Shown: in pieces, positions 17,528 through 29,356 of the stretch | Layout of the letters: each line of letters starts with the position of its first letter | How positions within the stretch are numbered: position 1 is the stretch's first letter | Assembly: GCA_022447585.1 (NCBI GenBank) | Contig: JAKVAR010000009.1 | Coordinates: 493,133 to 557,132, forward strand | Source of the DNA: Crocinitomicaceae bacterium | Lineage (GTDB): Bacteria; Bacteroidota; Bacteroidia; Flavobacteriales_D; Crocinitomicaceae | DNA: 64,000 nucleotides | Reading direction: 5' to 3' | The notes under the pieces: generated by a model | Told to the model about the DNA's origin: nothing | Database searches by the model: none | Seen by the model: only the letters and a program-made list of their open reading frames with translations | Position numbers and translations under genes: made by a program

Positions 17528-18406
17528 CTATCCCAAAATCTTTTTAGTCCCTACTTCAATTCTACTTTTCAAACCTTCTGATACTGGATATAACGGCCTT
17601 CTCATGAAAGGTTTCATTAATCCTTGTTGAGCCAAAGCAACTTTAACCCCGCCAGGGTTCCCTTCTTCAAATAACATTTTAGTCACTGAAAACAAATCGT
17701 AATGATCATTCTTTGCCTCCTCAGTTTTTCCATCAATTGCATTATGTACCATCGATGCAAATTTCTTGGGAAATGCGTTTGCAACAACAGAAATAACGCC
17801 AGCAACACCTATCGCAATCAAAGGCATTGTAATCGCATCATCCCCCGAAAGAACATCAAAGCCCTTCGGTTTATTCTGTACAATATCCATTATCTGCTCA
17901 AAGCTTCCAGAAGCTTCTTTCATGGCGACGATGTTTTTGATATTTGCCAATTCCAATGTAGTTTCAGCAGAAACGTTTGATCCAGTTCTACCTGGCACAT
18001 TATAAAGAATAATAGGTAATTCTGTGCACTGAGCAATGTATTTATAATGCTCTATTATTCCTTTTTGCGTAGGCTTATTGTAATAAGGTGAAACAGAAAG
18101 AATACCATCTATTCCTGCAGGTAATGACTTTAACGTTTCACCAACAGAAACAGTATCATTTCCTCCAACACCAAAAACAATTCTAAGTTTTCCATTATTT
18201 TCATCTTGAACTGCTTTTAACACTTCAAACTTTTCTTCCATCGTTAGAACTGGGGACTCCCCCGTTGTACCTTGTACTACAAGAAAATCAGTTCCATTCT
18301 CAATTTGATATCGAACTAACGCTTTTAACGCAGCAAAATCAATTGTTAAATCTTCATTAAATGGAGTCACTAAAGCCACTCCCGAACCTCTAAAAGGATT
18401 ATTCAT
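17528..18406 (-). CDS. dapA: 4-hydroxy-tetrahydrodipicolinate synthase
   Basis: A 292-residue DapA, which condenses pyruvate with aspartate semialdehyde in the lysine and diaminopimelate pathway. In the numbering from the ATG at 18406 the motif 'QGTTGESPVL' is at 45-54, the catalytic Tyr is Y135 ('ILYNVPGRTG') and the Schiff-base lysine is K163 ('VAMKEASG'). A TTG three codons upstream is possible but unneeded. It is abutted by nrnA downstream and by a small unknown gene upstream. Confidence 0.96.
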   Translation of the reverse strand: MNNPFRGSGVALVTPFNEDLTIDFAALKALVRYQIENGTDFLVVQGTTGESPVLTMEEKFEVLKAVQDENNGKLRIVFGVGGNDTVSVGETLKSLPAGIDGILSVSPYYNKPTQKGIIEHYKYIAQCTELPIILYNVPGRTGSNVSAETTLELANIKNIVAMKEASGSFEQIMDIVQNKPKGFDVLSGDDAITMPLIAIGVAGVISVVANAFPKKFASMVHNAIDGKTEEAKNDHYDLFSVTKMLFEEGNPGGVKVALAQQGLMKPFMRRPLYPVSEGLKSRIEVGTKKILG

Positions 18407-18407
18407 T

Positions 18408-18865
18408 TTATACAATTTTCTCTAATGTTTGTTTTGCAAAATTAATCAAATGATGAGGCGTATTCACGTCCGTTTTAAGATTAACATTTTGCGTTGAAGT
18501 TGCGCAATTGACGCCAACAGACATCTTTTTTTTCATTTTATTTAACAACTTCGCTATTCTTCTCGGAGGATCAACAGTATAAAACTGTAAATCAAAGGTT
18601 TGACTAAACAATTTCTTCGCCTGTTCATTTTTAAGGGTACCTAAGAAATTAAACTCTTGCTGAGAAAGAAACACCACATTCGCTTCCTCTGGAAGTAATC
18701 TTTTCTCTTTTTTACTCTCCACAATAGCTAATATAGAACATTCATTTATGTTTATACCCACAGATTTAATTGCCTCTATGTATTTTTTCAAATCATCAAT
18801 TGATTTATACTCTATAACAAATAGACAATTCCTTAATCGGAGCCAAATGTTTTCTTGATTTCCCA

Positions 18866-18866
<1 letters not shown>
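18408..18866 (-). CDS. Small conserved protein between ligA and dapA (DUF6913-like)
   Basis: A 152-residue soluble protein without signal peptide or membrane segment. It has an alternating strand/helix pattern with 'NECSILAIVESKKEKRL', 'VVFLSQQEFNFLG' and a C-terminal 'PHHLINFAKQTLEKIV'. The pattern and the position between ligA and dapA fit the DUF6913 family seen at this place in Flavobacteriia; no function is known. Its ATG overlaps the ligA stop by one base and it ends one base before dapA. Confidence 0.7.
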
Positions 18867-21754
<2,888 letters not shown>

Positions 21755-21755
<1 letters not shown>

Positions 21756-22402
21756 TAATTAGGTGTGTTATTCTTGAAGTAATGGGTATAACCAAAACCT
21801 ACAACCAAATAGTTTGTGAGTTTATTGAAATTTGAAGGATCATATGCAGAATTTGATGGTAAACCAATAGTTCCTGGACTAAACCCATACCCTTGAATGC
21901 AATATCCAATATTCCATCTGTACGAATTTCGTTCATCCGCAGCTAAGATCAATCCCAGTGTAGGCTCAAAAATCGTTGAATTAATAATTCTGGGATTCAA
22001 TCCTGCGACTTTGTTTAAATCTGTATTCGCAAAATTCATGGAATACCCAAACTTTACGCCTAAGTCAGTTGCAAATCTTTCCGTATGGAATTTATCCCAG
22101 CCTACTTTTAAAAAAACAGCCCCTGTATGAATCTCTCCAAAATTCTCTTCGGTAATCGAAAATTCGTTAATGGTAAACAAAGAGTATCTTAATCCTGCTC
22201 CAAAATTAAGGTGAAATGGAAGGCTATATTGCCCATATATATTAGCACAAGCCAACCCTTGCATAATATCCTTGAACGACTCGTTACCAGTAGCGATAGG
22301 CAGCCCTATCTCCACATTAAAGGTGTATTTAGGGTTAATTTTCTGAGCAGACAGTTGACTACTAAAAAAACAAAGAATTGCTATGGATAATAAATGTTTC
22401 AA
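21755..22402 (-). CDS. Outer-membrane beta-barrel protein
   Basis: A 215-residue exported protein with signal peptide ('MKHLLSIAILCFFSSQLSAQ') and repeated amphipathic strands ending in aromatic residues, closing with 'YLVVGFGYTHYF', as in small outer-membrane barrels. The only available start is TTG at 22402, because a TAA closes the frame three codons earlier. Its stop overlaps the prmC start. It could be a PorT/OmpW-like barrel; no specific family is recognised. Confidence 0.65.
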
Positions 22403-22479
22403 ATCAAATTAATAACGCTAATCTACCAATTAAATTTCATTCCTGAAATTACTATGAATATCATCACTATTTTTGCAGG

Positions 22480-23367
22480 ATGAATAAAGGAATTTTTTTT
22501 ATTATCCTTTCCGGCCTCTGCTTTATCATTGTGAATTTTTTCGTCAAACTATTAGGCGCAGGAGATTCGCAGAATTTAGTAGAAGGATTGCAACGTTACC
22601 CTGGACATGAACTTGTACTTGCTAGATCTGTAGTATCACTAACAATCAGTCTATTTGTAATAAAAAAAAGAAAACTTCCTGTTTTCGGAAACAATAAAAA
22701 ATGGTTAATAATAAGAGGTTTATCGGGCACAATTGCCCTTACAATCTTCTTCTATACAATTCACCACCTTCCCTTAGCTATTGCGTCAACAATACAATAT
22801 TTAGCTCCTATTTTCACTGTAATTTTGGCCATGATCATTCTGAAAGAAAAAGTTAAAAGATTACAATGGTTTTTTATTGGCATCTCGTTTTTAGGAGTAG
22901 CACTGATCGCAGTAGACAAACTCTCGGGAGGTATTGGACCTGAAGAAATTTCATTCTTTTGGCTTGGACTCGGAATCATTTCAGCAGTTTTCTCTGGTCT
23001 AGCCTATACGGCAATAATTAAATTAAAGCATACAGACGCACCAATTACAATTGTATTCTATTTTCCAATGATTGCAATGCCCATAATGCTTATATTGTGT
23101 CTATATAGCTTTACAATACCGCAAGGAATTGAATGGTTGTTTTTACTTCTAATAGGAATATTTACACAATTAGCGCAAATACTGATGACAAAAGCCCTAC
23201 ATCTTGGGAGTGCATCTACAATCACGCCTTTTCAATACCTTGGAGCCGTTTATGCCTTTCTAATAGGTTATTTCATTTTTGACGAAACATTAAGTATGAT
23301 TGTGAATATTGGTATCGGTCTAGTGATTAGTGGAGTAATTGTAAACGCCATTCTACGTAAAAAATAA
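22480..23367 (+). CDS. EamA/DMT family transporter
   Basis: A 295-residue protein with ten predicted membrane helices arranged as two EamA repeats of five. Typical motifs are 'LPLAIASTIQYLAPIFTVIL' at the end of the first repeat and 'LGSASTITPFQYLGAVYAFL' in the second. Family members export metabolites or take up nucleotide precursors; substrate is unknown here. It is divergent from the barrel gene. A TATTTTTG box (22468-22475) lies only four bases before the ATG. Confidence 0.88.
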   Translation: MNKGIFFIILSGLCFIIVNFFVKLLGAGDSQNLVEGLQRYPGHELVLARSVVSLTISLFVIKKRKLPVFGNNKKWLIIRGLSGTIALTIFFYTIHHLPLAIASTIQYLAPIFTVILAMIILKEKVKRLQWFFIGISFLGVALIAVDKLSGGIGPEEISFFWLGLGIISAVFSGLAYTAIIKLKHTDAPITIVFYFPMIAMPIMLILCLYSFTIPQGIEWLFLLLIGIFTQLAQILMTKALHLGSASTITPFQYLGAVYAFLIGYFIFDETLSMIVNIGIGLVISGVIVNAILRKK

Positions 23368-23393
23368 TCGCTTTAATTTCTTACTTTTACCCT

Positions 23394-24311
23394 ATGAGTG
23401 GAATTGATCGTGGCAAGATTGCGAATTTTGGAAACATTGAACTTTTAGCAAAACAAGTTGTCGAAGGTTTCATTACTGGACTGCATAAAAGTCCTTTTCA
23501 CGGTTTTTCAGTTGAATTTGCAGAACATAGACTATACAATAAAGGTGAATCAACAAAACACATTGACTGGAAACTATACGGACGCACAGACAAACTTTTC
23601 ACAAAAAAGTACGAAGAAGAAACAAACCTTAGATGTCAAATAGTTATTGACTGTTCAAGCTCAATGCTATTTCCGATAGATGCAGACCAAACTAAACTTT
23701 CGTTCTCTATATATACAGCAGCCTCGTTAATTGAATTATTAAAAAGACAGCGTGATGCTGTTGGTATATCTTTATTTACCGATAAATTAGACTTGCATAC
23801 TAATGCAAAATCTTCTACTCGTCATCATATCTATCTCTACAGTGAATTAGAAAAACACCTCGCATCATACAAGAAGGATAAAAAATCTAAGACAGCAACA
23901 ATTCAAGCTTTACATGATATTGCCGAATTAACGCACAAACGGTCTCTAGTTGTAATTTTCTCTGATTTATTGGATGATCCTGAAACTCAAGATGAATTTT
24001 TCCAAGCTCTTCAACACCTGAAACACAACAAGCATGAAATCATTGTTTTTCATACAATTGATAAACAACAGGAAATAAACTTTGAACTAGAGAACAGGCC
24101 ATACAATTTAATTGACATGGAAACTGGTGACAGCATTAAATTACAGCCGAATCAATTTAAAGAAACATATCGTAACTCAATTGAAGCATATTTCAAGGAA
24201 ATTCAATTAAAATGTGCAGACTATAAAATAGACTTCATGCCTGCAGACATAAACGGAAGTTATCACGACGTACTTTTAAAATACCTACTTAAACGACAGA
24301 AACTAGTTTAA
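23394..24311 (+). CDS. DUF58 domain protein
   Basis: A 305-residue DUF58 protein. The signature 'KSPFHGFSVEFAEHRLYNKG' followed by 'KHIDWKLYGRTDKLFTKKYE' is near the N-terminus, then a von-Willebrand-A-like region with 'VIDCSSSMLFPID'. DUF58 proteins are usually encoded next to MoxR ATPases and BatA/B-type proteins, a chaperone-like system; those partners are not adjacent here. Function is unknown. It follows the EamA gene by 26 bases on the same strand. Confidence 0.88.
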   Translation: MSGIDRGKIANFGNIELLAKQVVEGFITGLHKSPFHGFSVEFAEHRLYNKGESTKHIDWKLYGRTDKLFTKKYEEETNLRCQIVIDCSSSMLFPIDADQTKLSFSIYTAASLIELLKRQRDAVGISLFTDKLDLHTNAKSSTRHHIYLYSELEKHLASYKKDKKSKTATIQALHDIAELTHKRSLVVIFSDLLDDPETQDEFFQALQHLKHNKHEIIVFHTIDKQQEINFELENRPYNLIDMETGDSIKLQPNQFKETYRNSIEAYFKEIQLKCADYKIDFMPADINGSYHDVLLKYLLKRQKLV

Positions 24312-24319
24312 GTTTATTA

Positions 24320-24340
24320 GCAGGTGTATTTAATCCAAGA
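24320..24340. repeat. Short direct repeat, left copy
   Basis: A 21-base sequence starting GCAGGTGTATTT that recurs with one extra A at 25918-25939. The right copy encodes the last residues of the DUF4301 protein ('LDLNTPAH' on the minus strand); this left copy is noncoding, between the DUF58 gene and the FG-GAP gene. In the same phase it would read 'LGLNTPANK'. The two copies flank the FG-GAP gene exactly. Confidence 0.6.
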
Positions 24341-24346
24341 TAATTT

Positions 24347-25804
24347 TCAATTAACCTTGATTAATTTTTCTTCGAATTCTCGATTCCCTATAAATGTTCG
24401 AAACTTCAGGATATACATCCCTGGCAGCAAGTCACGAGCATCCATTAAAATAACAGAATCATATTGATAATTTTCACGAACTATTCTACCACGATCATCA
24501 TAAAGAAAAGCTTTATAAACATTGGTATTAAGGTTAATACGAATAATATCCGAAAATGGATTTGATAAAATAGTGTACTCAACATCTTGTAACGTATCAA
24601 TAGTCGTGCTATCATCAACCACGGGCGGACAATCTATTGAAGTGATATATTCATTGCGGAATAAATACGATTCATTATTACAATAATCTCCAAATCCACA
24701 ATAAAACAAATCGATTCCACAATCATTAGTAATCCTACCGAATACTGCCGCCCCGTCATAAAGACCTTGATGTGAAAAGGAGTTATCCTTTGAAAAACTG
24801 CCGCCATCATTTAGATAGATTGCGCAGGTGTCTTCATTATTTGAATTTCTACCTGACAAAAAAACATCAATATCTCCATCCATATCAATATCCGCTGTAA
24901 TGAGGGAATTACTCATCAATGAATCCAGACCAAGGTTTCCAATATCGGAAAATCCACCTACCCCATCATTTTCGTAAAACACGCTATTATAATCCATCGA
25001 ACCGTTTGTTATTCCATTAACAACAACATCTAAGTCACCATCCGATTCTATATCAATGAATTTCGCAGTACCAAAACTATTAGCAACAAATGACTGTCCA
25101 TTATCAATAAAGGTTCCATCCCCCTGGTTCAAAAGTAATTGAGTATTCGAAAGCCAACCACTCTCTCCACAAATCAAAATGTCTAAAAAACTATCTCCAT
25201 TAACATCACCAATATCTAATGAACCATTAATGTAAGGAGGAAACATCTGATTCGACTCAACAAAATTCCCTGCCCCATCATTCAAGAAAAGTTTAGAAAT
25301 TTGAGTCCAATCGGGTGTTCTCCCAAAATAAAACAAGTCTAAATCGCCATCATTATCCGCATCAAAAAACTCACTATCTCCAAGCACTACCTGTGGAAAA
25401 GATGAATTCACAGCTGTAAAATGACCAGTCCCGTCATTAACAAACATTTCAGTATAATTACCGGAGAAATCCCAATCACCTGTTACAAATAAATCAAGAT
25501 CTCCATCATTGTCTATATCTCCAGTTGCAAGAGAACCGAAATCAACAAGGGGCAAACCGCTTGATTGAAAATGTGTAAAAAAACCATTCCCATTATTCTT
25601 ATAAACATAAGTTGCTGAAGAGTTTATTCCCACCGACCCTGAAACTATCAAGTCGTTATCCCCGTCATTATCAATATCTCCTAAACAAACATCTCCATGA
25701 CGAATTTTAATAATTCCATTTGCACCAATTTGATTAAAAATTTGAGCATTAGTTAGCTCAACAAAAAGTAATCCAATACAAATAACACAAATTATCTTGA
25801 TCAT
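24347..25804 (-). CDS. FG-GAP/VCBS repeat protein with T9SS type-A sorting domain
   Basis: A 485-residue secreted protein: signal peptide ('IICVICIGLLFVELTNAQ'), then about seven FG-GAP/VCBS beta-propeller repeats each carrying a Ca2+-binding 'DxDNDGDxD' loop ('GDIDNDGDNDL', 'DIDNDGDLDLF', 'DVNGDSFLDIL'). A C-terminal T9SS type-A sorting domain (last about 75 residues, ending 'EEKLIKVN') targets it to the cell surface. Role may be adhesion or binding. It is a single gene bracketed by 21/22-base direct repeats, which suggests late insertion. Confidence 0.87.
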   Translation of the reverse strand: MIKIICVICIGLLFVELTNAQIFNQIGANGIIKIRHGDVCLGDIDNDGDNDLIVSGSVGINSSATYVYKNNGNGFFTHFQSSGLPLVDFGSLATGDIDNDGDLDLFVTGDWDFSGNYTEMFVNDGTGHFTAVNSSFPQVVLGDSEFFDADNDGDLDLFYFGRTPDWTQISKLFLNDGAGNFVESNQMFPPYINGSLDIGDVNGDSFLDILICGESGWLSNTQLLLNQGDGTFIDNGQSFVANSFGTAKFIDIESDGDLDVVVNGITNGSMDYNSVFYENDGVGGFSDIGNLGLDSLMSNSLITADIDMDGDIDVFLSGRNSNNEDTCAIYLNDGGSFSKDNSFSHQGLYDGAAVFGRITNDCGIDLFYCGFGDYCNNESYLFRNEYITSIDCPPVVDDSTTIDTLQDVEYTILSNPFSDIIRINLNTNVYKAFLYDDRGRIVRENYQYDSVILMDARDLLPGMYILKFRTFIGNREFEEKLIKVN

Positions 25805-25904
25805 CTAGTAAAAGTAGTAATTATTGAATTCTCATTACCAATCTTGTTCTTATTATTGCTTGCGTTATCAATTAATGATAAAACAGTATTTCATGCAAAA
25901 AAAA

Positions 25905-27254
25905 TTACGCCTTATGCGCAGGTGTATTTAAATCCAAGACCGTTTTTACAGGACTAAACACTTTCGATGGAATCTCCATGAACACAGTATTCCAATTACT
26001 CATAGAGCCATTCCACAGTCCAGGAAGCTCTCTATACTTAATTGATTTACCTTTTTCGGTTTTCTCGACAACAAAATATGCAGATTCATCCCTATAATTC
26101 ATTAAATCTAGACGATTATCATTAACATCTGTTTTACTCACAACTAAGAACACAGGGTTAAAATGTGAACTATTATTTACTATTTCTTTTTGATCTGTTT
26201 TCTTTGAAATTTGAATCCCTTCAACAATTTGCTTTGTAACCCCTTCTTCAGTCTTCATCCAGAAAGGCCCACCTCCAGGGGCACCTTCATTTTTAACCAT
26301 TCCGCAAACACGAGTAGGTCGATTGACTATATTTTCCAAACTAGATGAATCAAAACCATCAATCTCACCTTCGGATAAGAACTGGTACTTATGATTGATT
26401 TCTATTAATTTCTCTACGGTGAAGTTTTCACTCAGCCCCTTCAGAGCTTTTTTAAAATTGACTAGCGTTCCAATAGAAATCTTCCAAACCTTTTCCGTAT
26501 GTTCCGCTTTAGTATTATGTTGAATATTATCAATATTCTTTATGAGAATTAAGTCAGAATCTATCTCATTCAAATTAGATAAAATAGCGCCATGTCCAGC
26601 AGGGCGTCTAAGGTGTGAAACCCCATCCATAACTACATTTTCATCATGATCAAAACAAAAAGCATCGGACAATTTAGACTGATCAGAAAAAGAACATTTG
26701 ACCCCTAGATTCACTTCTTCAATATTCTCTATAATTCTACTTTCAAAGTCTTTTTGAATTGTAAAATGAATCTTTACATCTTCCTTTAGAAAAGCTTTAG
26801 CCTGTCTAACATGCTCTTGAAAAGCCGAAAATATCTGCCCTTTTTCGATATGAAAAGGAATAAGCCCTTTCGGAATCCCGCCATAATTCAAATTACCCTC
26901 CCCGAGCAGTTCTTCCGCAATGCGTGATCTATGATTTCGAGTCTTAACCTTTGATGCAAAAGGAAACAAATCAAGTTGATTAAAGAAAGCACTCACCATA
27001 TCCGTTTCTTCGCCATCTTCCACCCATTGATACAAAAACTTAAACATTCTTGAACCGGAACCAGATGCTGGAATAAAAAATGACGGCTTAAACGTTAAGT
27101 CGTTAAAAGCCTGAAAAGCTTTTTCTTTATCCGGACCTTCTACTCTAATAATACCATTACCAATAGTGCATGCAGAATCCAAACAAACTTTGAAATCACG
27201 ATCAAACACTTGACTTTTCTGCAATAAAATAGCTTCGTTAATCGATTTATTCAT
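25905..27254 (-). CDS. DUF4301 family protein
   Basis: About 449 residues from the ATG at 27254; a GTG at 27284 would add ten residues but leave two bases to the divergent gene. The protein has 'PASGSGSRMFKFLYQW' early on, 'NYGGIPKGLIPFHI' near residue 135 and 'HLRRPAGHGAILSNLNEI' in the middle. This resembles a nucleotidyltransferase-like fold (the G-S-G-S-R-M-F pattern recalls sugar-nucleotide transferases) and is the DUF4301 family of Bacteroidota. Enzymatic activity is not established. It has no signal peptide. Confidence 0.83.
   Translation of the reverse strand: MNKSINEAILLQKSQVFDRDFKVCLDSACTIGNGIIRVEGPDKEKAFQAFNDLTFKPSFFIPASGSGSRMFKFLYQWVEDGEETDMVSAFFNQLDLFPFASKVKTRNHRSRIAEELLGEGNLNYGGIPKGLIPFHIEKGQIFSAFQEHVRQAKAFLKEDVKIHFTIQKDFESRIIENIEEVNLGVKCSFSDQSKLSDAFCFDHDENVVMDGVSHLRRPAGHGAILSNLNEIDSDLILIKNIDNIQHNTKAEHTEKVWKISIGTLVNFKKALKGLSENFTVEKLIEINHKYQFLSEGEIDGFDSSSLENIVNRPTRVCGMVKNEGAPGGGPFWMKTEEGVTKQIVEGIQISKKTDQKEIVNNSSHFNPVFLVVSKTDVNDNRLDLMNYRDESAYFVVEKTEKGKSIKYRELPGLWNGSMSNWNTVFMEIPSKVFSPVKTVLDLNTPAHKA
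25918..25939. repeat. Short direct repeat, right copy
   Basis: A 22-base partner of 24320-24340, identical except for one additional A in the run after GTATTT. It lies inside the last codons of the DUF4301 gene. Confidence 0.6.
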
Positions 27255-27286
27255 TTCTTTCTCTATAGATTCATTATTTTGCACTC

Positions 27287-28054
27287 GTGAATATTGGACT
27301 CGAATATATAAAATATCGTTGGAATGCTAAAGGAAGCGATCGTATACATTCCCCCTTCTTAAATGACTTAATCAAAAACTGTCTGAAAATAAAACTTGAA
27401 ACAAAAGACAGCCATATAATTCGATCTATAATTAACGAAATGAAATCTAGCAAGGAATCAATTGAAATTGAAGACTTTGGAGCTGGATCTAAACATTTAG
27501 GAAAAACTCGTCCTATACCTTCAATTCTTAAAACGAGCTCTTCAATAGGTAAATATGGCGAATTCCTTTACCAAGTTTGTAAACATTATAAATTCAAAAA
27601 TACATTAGAATTTGGAACCTCTTTAGGCATTGGATCAAGCTACATGGCTTTAGGAAATAAGGGAGGAACAATTACAACAATAGAAGCATGTGAAAACACA
27701 CGAAAACTTGCATTGAACAATTTCAAGTCTAAAGAGATAAATAATATAAAAAGCATTCATTCAACATTCAGTGAATACCTCAATAATATTAAGAATGAAC
27801 AATTTGATTTAATCTATATTGATGGCCATCATGATGGAGAAGCACTTTTAAGCTATATGGAAAAACTCCAAAATTATTCTCACTCTAAAACAATGTTCAT
27901 ACTCGATGATATTAGGTGGAGTGATTCAATGCTAAATGCATGGAATATTATAAAAAAAAGTCCACAATACAGTTTTAGTCTTGATCTATTTAGGTTTGGG
28001 ATTGTAATTCCGGCGATTGAAGAAAACAAAGCTAACTACACCTTATCACTTTAG
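27287..28054 (+). CDS. Class I SAM-dependent methyltransferase
   Basis: A 255-residue protein whose start 'YIKYRWNAKGSDRIHSPF' is typical of a Bacteroidota methyltransferase group, followed by SAM-binding strands 'TLEFGTSLGIGSSYMALG' near residue 108 and the acidic 'LIYIDGHHDGEALL' near residue 180. It probably transfers a methyl group to a small molecule or protein; target unknown. The start is GTG at 27287, since a TAG at 27266-27268 closes the frame and no ATG follows. Its 3' end overlaps the convergent anti-sigma-like gene by four bases. Confidence 0.8.
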   Translation: MNIGLEYIKYRWNAKGSDRIHSPFLNDLIKNCLKIKLETKDSHIIRSIINEMKSSKESIEIEDFGAGSKHLGKTRPIPSILKTSSSIGKYGEFLYQVCKHYKFKNTLEFGTSLGIGSSYMALGNKGGTITTIEACENTRKLALNNFKSKEINNIKSIHSTFSEYLNNIKNEQFDLIYIDGHHDGEALLSYMEKLQNYSHSKTMFILDDIRWSDSMLNAWNIIKKSPQYSFSLDLFRFGIVIPAIEENKANYTLSL

Positions 28055-28764
28055 AATGTTGCAGTAAGTAAGTCTAATAAATCTGAAGACTCAACAGCCG
28101 ACATTGATGTTTCAACCTCTAACTCAGGAGCTCCTATAAATACCCCATCAGGGTGCATTGATACCACTTCTTCAACATCTGAAAAGACTGTCATTTCAGA
28201 CTCAATAAAATCAACTTCATCATTCAATTCAGCAACAAAAATAGTTTCCTGTTTTTTAAGTAAATTGTCAGATTGAGCCTCAAAATCAGACTGGACAAGC
28301 TTATTTTCTTTGAAGATATCAGCTTCAACTTTATCACCTATAACCTCCACTTTAGATTCATCTTCTTTGGCTATATCAGCTTGCGCAATTTTATTATTTG
28401 GTCCCACGATACCTGAATTAAACATTGGCACAACTAATAATAGCAACAAAGCCACAGCTGCCAATTGCATTAATGGTTGTCGATAAATAGGTTTGTTCTT
28501 AGGAGCTACTTTAGTCAAAAGTCCACTATACCAAATCGGAGAAGCCTTCGGATAAGTTGATGAAAACAAGGCGTCTAAACTCGCCTTTGTCGCAGGCTTA
28601 GTTTCAAAACTCTCTTTAGTTAAAGCATCCATTTTAGCACAAACATGCTTCATCTGAAGAAACTCTTCTTCGGACGAACATACATCAGTTAACTGATCCA
28701 ATTCACTTGAACTTAACTCAAAATACTCCTTATCCTTAACGATATCTAATAAATCCTTTTCCAT
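28051..28764 (-). CDS. Membrane anti-sigma-like protein
   Basis: About 237 residues from the ATG at 28764, one base after the sigma stop. The cytoplasmic N-terminal helices ('ELDQLTDVCSSEEEFLQMK') are followed by one transmembrane helix near residues 105-120 ('LMQLAAVALLLLLVVPMF') and an acidic periplasmic region with no known domain. Position and topology fit an anti-sigma factor for the ECF factor just upstream, although no zinc-binding ASD motif is visible. The gene is third in a leftward three-gene operon. Confidence 0.65.
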   Translation of the reverse strand: MEKDLLDIVKDKEYFELSSSELDQLTDVCSSEEEFLQMKHVCAKMDALTKESFETKPATKASLDALFSSTYPKASPIWYSGLLTKVAPKNKPIYRQPLMQLAAVALLLLLVVPMFNSGIVGPNNKIAQADIAKEDESKVEVIGDKVEADIFKENKLVQSDFEAQSDNLLKKQETIFVAELNDEVDFIESEMTVFSDVEEVVSMHPDGVFIGAPELEVETSMSAVESSDLLDLLTATF

Positions 28765-28765
28765 A

Positions 28766-29356
28766 CTATCTATTATCAATAGGATTAAAATCCTTTAAAC
28801 TTTTAGCTAAATACTTTGTTGCATAAAACAACCTAGATTTAACTGTACCTTCATTAATATCAATCACCTCTGAAATTTCTCTAATCGACAAACCTTCGAT
28901 ATGTCTTAACTTAAACACTTCACTATGCTTTTCATCTAAATCAACTAGTCGCTGTTCAAATTCATTTCGAAACTGCATGTCTTGCACTTCAAAAAGTACA
29001 TTTGAATTAGCATCGCTCAGGTTGTAATACGAATCAAGACCTGAAGAGGTATTCTTTCTTACATCCTGCTTTTTATATTCATTCTTACACATGTTATTCG
29101 CAACTGAATATAACCAAGTTTTGAAATTCCTTTTAACATCGAATGACTCTGGCTTACGAATAATTTTGGCGAAAAGATCATGCACAAAATCCTCGGCTTT
29201 TTCCCGGTCCTTCCATAGTAATCTCATGAAATAACCTAATAAAGGACCAGAATATCTTGCATACACTTCGTCAAATGCCCTTTTATCACCCTTAGAGATG
29301 GACATCATTAATGACTCATCAGTCATTGACTTGTATTGCGGTTTAATCAATCGCAT
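28766..29356 (-). CDS. ECF-type RNA polymerase sigma factor
   Basis: A 196-residue ECF sigma-70 factor. Region 2 includes 'FDEVYARYSGPLLGYFMRLL' and 'EDFVHDLFAKIIRK' (about residues 28-75); region 4 includes 'LDEKHSEVFKLRHIEGLSI' and 'ISEVIDINEGTVKSRLFYA' (about 138-185). It is the second of two ECF factors in the window. It overlaps the upstream exported-protein gene by one base and is followed directly by the anti-sigma-like gene. Confidence 0.92.
   Translation of the reverse strand: MRLIKPQYKSMTDESLMMSISKGDKRAFDEVYARYSGPLLGYFMRLLWKDREKAEDFVHDLFAKIIRKPESFDVKRNFKTWLYSVANNMCKNEYKKQDVRKNTSSGLDSYYNLSDANSNVLFEVQDMQFRNEFEQRLVDLDEKHSEVFKLRHIEGLSIREISEVIDINEGTVKSRLFYATKYLAKSLKDFNPIDNR

Noticed and set aside
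17702-18005. Two plus-strand frames inside dapA
   Set aside because: Antisense to a strongly conserved enzyme; no domain, codon pattern matches the complement of dapA.
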